NCBI GenBank assembly: GCA_050180235.1
Contig: JBFXEJ010000010.1
Span: 34,209 to 98,208, forward strand
DNA length: 64,000 bases
Reading direction: 5' to 3'
DNA from: JAABRU01 sp050180235
GTDB taxonomy: Bacteria > Desulfobacterota > Desulfobacteria > Desulfobacterales > Desulfococcaceae
Below the pieces are notes generated by a model. The model did not search any database and was not told where the DNA came from. It worked only from the letters and a program-made list of their open reading frames with translations. A program made the translations under genes and the position numbers. This document shows, one piece after another, positions 62,201 to 64,000 of this stretch; position 1 is the first letter of the stretch, and every line of letters begins with the position of its first letter.

Positions 62201-63709
62201 CTGGCTCTCAAACCCAATTATGCGGAAGTATATCACAATATGGGCAATGCCTATCAGGAATTCAATATTCCGGACAAGACTGTTGCCTGTTATGAAAAAG
62301 CTTTGGAATTGAAACCGGATTATGCTGAAGTGTATAACAATCTGGTTTTGCAACTGCAACTCATCTGTGACTGGAAACGGCTGGAACCGGTTGCATCCGC
62401 ACTCGACGATCTGACACGCAAGGCACTTGAAAAAGAAGAGAAAACTCCGGAACTGCCTTTTGCCAATCTGGTCAGGCATATGGACCTTGCGCTGAATCTT
62501 GCAGTGGCAAAGTCCCGTTCTGCCGGACTTGTCAAATCCATCGGTTCCCATCATCAGCGTTTTTCATTTGAAAACCGGAAAGATCATAAGACACAGATAG
62601 TTCTGGGTTATCTTTCCAATGATTTCCATGACCATGCCACATCACACCTGATTCTGCGCCTGTTTGAACTTCACAACCGTGAAAAATTCCGCATTCATGT
62701 GTATTCCTATGGCATGGATGATAAAAGTCATTACAGAAAAAAGATTGAAAAAGATGCTGACTTGTTTGCTGATCTGCGGAAAACAGGCCATGCAGATGCA
62801 GCGCAGAAAATATATGATGACAAAGTGGATATTCTCATTGATCTGAAAGGTTATACCAAAGGCAACCGGGTGGGAATCTGTGCATTTCGTCCTGCGCCGG
62901 TGCAGGTTTCCTGGCTGGGATTTCCGGGAACAACAGGCGCGGATTTCTTTGATTATATCATCACAGACAGCATTGTAACACCTGATTCACACAGTCAGTT
63001 TTACAGTGAAAAAATTGTTTGGATGCCACATTGTTATCAGATCAATGACAATACCCAGCATATTGCAGAGAAAATCTTCACGCGTGCGGATTTTGCTCTG
63101 CCCGAAGATGCTGTTGTTTTCTGTTCTTTCAATCAATTGTACAAAATCGCTCCGGAACTCTTTGACATATGGATGCAGATTCTCAGACACGCGGAAAAAA
63201 GCGTTCTGTGGCTGCCGGACGGGGGAAAAACCGCGAGCAGCAATCTGAAAAACGAAGCGGAAAAAAGGGGCGTAAATTCCAATCGCATTGTATTTTCGGA
63301 AAAACTGCCCAAAGCAGAACATCTGTCCCGTCTGCGGCTTGCGGATTTGTGTCTTGACACAAGAATTGTCAACGGCCATACGACAACGAGCGATGCCTTA
63401 TGGGCCGGGGTTCCTGTGCTTACTTGGATCGGGAATCATTTTGCTTCCCGTGTCGCAGCAAGCATTCTGACCGCAGTGGGACTTCCTGATTTGATTGCAC
63501 ATACGGAACAGGAATATACTGATCGTGCTGTGCAGTTGGCAAAAAATCCAAATGAACTTGCACAGATTCGCATAAAACTCGCGGAAAATCGAATGAAAAA
63601 ACCTTTGTTTGACACTCCCCGTTTTGTGAAGAATCTGGAAAAAGCATTTGAAATTATGTGGAATAAATATCAGTCCGGAGAAAAAGCGTCTGACATCAAA
63701 GTAGAATAA
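56276..63709 (+). CDS. Triple TPR-GT41 (O-GlcNAc transferase-like) protein
   Basis: 2477 residues from ATG 56276; a TTG 54 bases earlier is possible, and neither has a clear ribosome site. Three complete units follow one another: TPR (about 10-440) and GT41 (about 473-838); TPR (about 886-1200) and GT41 (about 1285-1650); TPR (about 1680-2030) and GT41 (about 2109-2475). Each catalytic part retains GYLSxDFxNH-type, FNQxYKI and NGHTTxSDxLWAGVP motifs, so all three look active. The units are paralogous but clearly diverged. The linker between units 1 and 2 is made of an intergenic-type palindrome (58803-58916). Probably cytoplasmic protein glycosyltransferase; acceptors unknown. Confidence 0.9.
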   Translation: MNTSSDTRQELAKAFSHHQAGRYSEAKQLYESILKYSPDHSDALHLMGLVHHQQGSNETGAEFIRKAISHQPANVFYHMNLASVLQAADKADEALSCYRKVTELQPDNADAWYHMANIYKKQDKTEDAVSAYKKALALNPNRSEICNSLANTLRNRGDVEDALFYYQQAVSIKPDYVSAYSNMGVALMDLNRVEEALSSYEKAISLNPSYAEAYNNMGIALKSQGKISEAMSCYEKALSVRPDFAEVYNNMGVCEKDRGNADKALLYYRKALEIRHDYLEPLRNMGGVLAEQGKGEDAVACYQRALQIRPDSADTYNSMGIALKGLNRLHEALDAYRKAAEIKPDDVPVYCNMALCLRWLGKTDDAVACYRKILELKPDTPEAYSSLLHQLQHVCAWQEVADILPGMDAMTQELLEKGERTSETPFENLTRHANPALNLSVAKSWSAAIEKSVAHLERNFSFENRRIHKQKIRIGYLSSDFHNHATAHLILGLFRHHNKEEFEIFSYSYGREDSSFYRDQICKGSEQFRDIRFADHGKAAKQIYEDQIDILVDLKGHTKDNRLEICALRPAPVQVTWLGFPGSIGADFLDYMITDSIVTPEEHRQFYAEKCILLPHCYQINDNQQAISEETFTRAGFGLPENAFVFASFNQVYKIEPVIFDVWMNLLRNIPGSVLWVLRGSESARNALWKEVEKRGVEKERLIFAGPMLKPRHLARIRIADLCLDTRIVNGHTTTSDALWAGVPVVAMQGDHFASRVSSSILQAIGLPELITHNPEQYENLALHLATHPLELRNLREKLQKNRVTQPLFDTAGFVANLERAYREIWNLFLAGRKAEHVKISPLTSATLSNRSPAQPVIEHCRNHRTSQQPVIERSRNHHFPLERGMETEKELQRAIAFHQAGKIKAAQEIYAKILTQNPNHANALHLSGLAAFQSGDHESAVQQIQKAIGIFPHDPVYHINLSAVFLSSRKYDDAISCYENIIQMQPDQADAYIRMGSVYKEKGEKEKAISCFEKAMNLKSADPGTWVNLGVQMKSLSRPEDALICYEKALSLQPDFAEVHYNIGNVLREQARPEEALVRYQEAVRLKPSYSEAWYNIGNTFRDLKRVNDALSAYRKALELNPVFADALNNMGLVYKEMGRNEDAVSCYKKALEIRPDYSLACFNMGNVFKDEKKFREAADCFEKAIEIKPDYAEAYSSLVHLLQHMCEWERFAQLTPGLDHLTSDLLAKDRKAGETPFMNLVRCADPHRNLLVAQSWAKDISQSVSKLNIHFSHDKIKSEHKGKIVIGYLSNDFRNHPVAHLIVRLFGLHNRDEFEIHAYSYGPNDESYYRKQIESGCDKFVDLRDISTPDAVRIIHENRVGILLDLMGYTGDTNRLDICALRPAPVQVSFLGFPGTGGADFFDYMITDKIVSPQEHSHFYKESLVYMPHAYQVNDNLQKIDEKNWKRSDFGLPEKDFVFCCFNQSYKIEPLMFDTWMRILARVPQSVLWLLGGSEIAEKNLKKEAEKRGTDPQRIIFAPRMQKTEHLSRHRLADLSLDTRIVNGHTTSSDSLWAGVPLIALLGTHFASRVAASLLSAVGLPELIVRNLNEYESLAVRLAQNPQECRQIRDKLAANRVKEPLFDTPRFARNLEKAFKEMWRVFKAGEKPRPIFVTEDNIFENKAKSVPVPISASGIQEKLVKAVGFHQAGQLDSAENIYKEILALQPDNPDALHFLGVIFHQKNLHDKAAELIQKAIATFQGNPLYYANLAAVFHAQGRSEDAVSSFRNALKANPQYAPAWYGMANILLNMEKVDEALSAYQKFVEMNPDNAGGWYGMGNAHYAKKDMEKAVSAYEKAVQLKPDYAEVYNNLGVAYQAVEKNEQAMKVYEKALALKPDYAEVYSNIGNLHKQENRIPQALECYRKALDLRPDYAQAFNNMGVVLQEQGNIAQALESFENALKIQPDYAEVLNNMGFAFKQEDRIKDALDCYKKALALKPNYAEVYHNMGNAYQEFNIPDKTVACYEKALELKPDYAEVYNNLVLQLQLICDWKRLEPVASALDDLTRKALEKEEKTPELPFANLVRHMDLALNLAVAKSRSAGLVKSIGSHHQRFSFENRKDHKTQIVLGYLSNDFHDHATSHLILRLFELHNREKFRIHVYSYGMDDKSHYRKKIEKDADLFADLRKTGHADAAQKIYDDKVDILIDLKGYTKGNRVGICAFRPAPVQVSWLGFPGTTGADFFDYIITDSIVTPDSHSQFYSEKIVWMPHCYQINDNTQHIAEKIFTRADFALPEDAVVFCSFNQLYKIAPELFDIWMQILRHAEKSVLWLPDGGKTASSNLKNEAEKRGVNSNRIVFSEKLPKAEHLSRLRLADLCLDTRIVNGHTTTSDALWAGVPVLTWIGNHFASRVAASILTAVGLPDLIAHTEQEYTDRAVQLAKNPNELAQIRIKLAENRMKKPLFDTPRFVKNLEKAFEIMWNKYQSGEKASDIKVE
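58803..58916 (+). repeat. Palindromic repeat inside the triple GT41 coding frame
   Basis: CTTCGGCTACGCTCAGTAACC and the later GGTGATTGAGCGTAGCCGAA are inverted copies, with a third related unit (GGTAATTGAGCATTGTCGAA) between them. Translated in frame it gives PVIEHCRNH and PVIERSRNH. This looks like an intergenic repeat captured as a linker. Confidence 0.75.
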
Positions 63710-63715
63710 GCTTCC

Positions 63716-63743
63716 AGCTTGTTCTCTGGATTATGAACAAGCT
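63716..63743 (+). terminator. Weak hairpin after the triple GT41 gene
   Basis: AGCTTGTTC / GAACAAGCT (9-bp stem, 10-base loop) begins seven bases after the stop. No T-run follows, so termination here is uncertain. Confidence 0.35.
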
Positions 63744-63807
63744 TCGAAAGTAAGTAGGGTTCCATAAATTTTCGTGTATAAAGTTTTCAGGATGTCCGGA
63801 TCGGGGT

Positions 63808-63874
63808 TTCCCACAGAGAACACAGAGGTTTTTCCCAGAGGACTCAGAGGTTTTTCCCAGAGGACTCAGAGGTT
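63808..63874. repeat. CCACAGAGAACACAGAG-type repeats at the right edge
   Basis: Three units: one CCCACAGAGAACACAGAGG and two TTTTTCCCAGAGGACTCAGAGG. Related to the arrays at 4315-4580 and 14201-14245. Confidence 0.75.
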
Positions 63875-63947
63875 TTTTGGGTAGTGGGACTTTTCATGCT
63901 GATAATGTAAAATTATAATGATCAATAAAACTTCGGATACGGATTTT

Positions 63948-64000
63948 ATGAAAATCATCATCACGGCTGAAAGAAAGCGTTTTTCTTACCAAATTCGGGC
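63948..64000 (+). CDS. Possible gene start cut by the right edge
   Basis: ATG 63948 opens a frame of 17 codons (MKIIITAERKRFSYQIR) reaching the window edge. GGATACGGA upstream is a weak ribosome site. Too short to identify. Confidence 0.2.
   Translation, partial: MKIIITAERKRFSYQIR

Noticed and set aside
1..64000. tRNA and rRNA genes
   Set aside because: Reading the gaps on both strands gave no cloverleaf-like or rRNA-like sequence; a dedicated scan would be needed to exclude a divergent tRNA.

Overview
The window looks like chromosomal DNA of a Desulfobacterota (delta-proteobacterial) sulfate reducer, quite possibly a filamentous Desulfonema-type organism. This is an inference from gene content: a MoeA fused to a substrate-binding domain, a DUF4911-miaB pair, proteins with several TPR-OGT (GT41) units, a giant DUF4347/Calx-beta protein, and gaps full of palindromic and mobile-element-like repeats. 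No rRNA, tRNA or CRISPR array was recognised.

Left part (1-22.3 kb), mostly housekeeping. On the minus strand: an AIPR-family protein with a nuclease-like N-terminus, cut by the window edge; a receiver-Hpt phosphotransfer protein overlapping a moeA-type gene; a methyl-accepting protein ending in PilZ; a secreted dockerin/pilin-head/cohesin protein; a four-gene set (small conserved protein, RNase Z-like hydrolase, lytic transglycosylase lipoprotein, alpha/beta hydrolase); recJ. On the plus strand: DUF4911-miaB, a DUF151 bifunctional nuclease, a lysophospholipase-like hydrolase, a coiled-coil membrane protein and a Uma2 endonuclease, with an NAD-dependent sugar epimerase/decarboxylase on the minus strand. 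The gaps carry at least four families of short inverted-repeat (MITE-like) elements. Several are nested, and some have empty sites elsewhere in the window.

Right part (22.4-63.7 kb), all on the plus strand, appears to be one surface-protein export and modification locus: a TolC-family outer-membrane lipoprotein; a 5225-residue protein with a DUF4347 head and about 40 Calx-beta repeats; a SapC-family protein; a PqqD-like/M50 protease/HlyD fusion; a small conserved partner; a periplasmic adaptor; a GAF-TM-HlyD protein; a TPR-sulfotransferase-TPR-GT41 enzyme; and a 2477-residue protein with three TPR-GT41 units in tandem. No ABC-transporter ATPase is present, so this is not a standard type I secretion operon. 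The working model, an inference, is an export route built on the M50/HlyD membrane proteins, with cytoplasmic GT41 enzymes (the family of HMW1C, which glycosylates an adhesin) and the sulfotransferase decorating the giant protein or other surface proteins.

The locus has been invaded by other modules: four Rpn-type PD-(D/E)XK transposase-nuclease copies (two intact, one split by a MITE with an 8-bp target duplication, one decayed), a VapC-type toxin pair, a broken BrnT toxin with an intact antitoxin, and arrays of 33-bp and 44-bp hairpin repeats.
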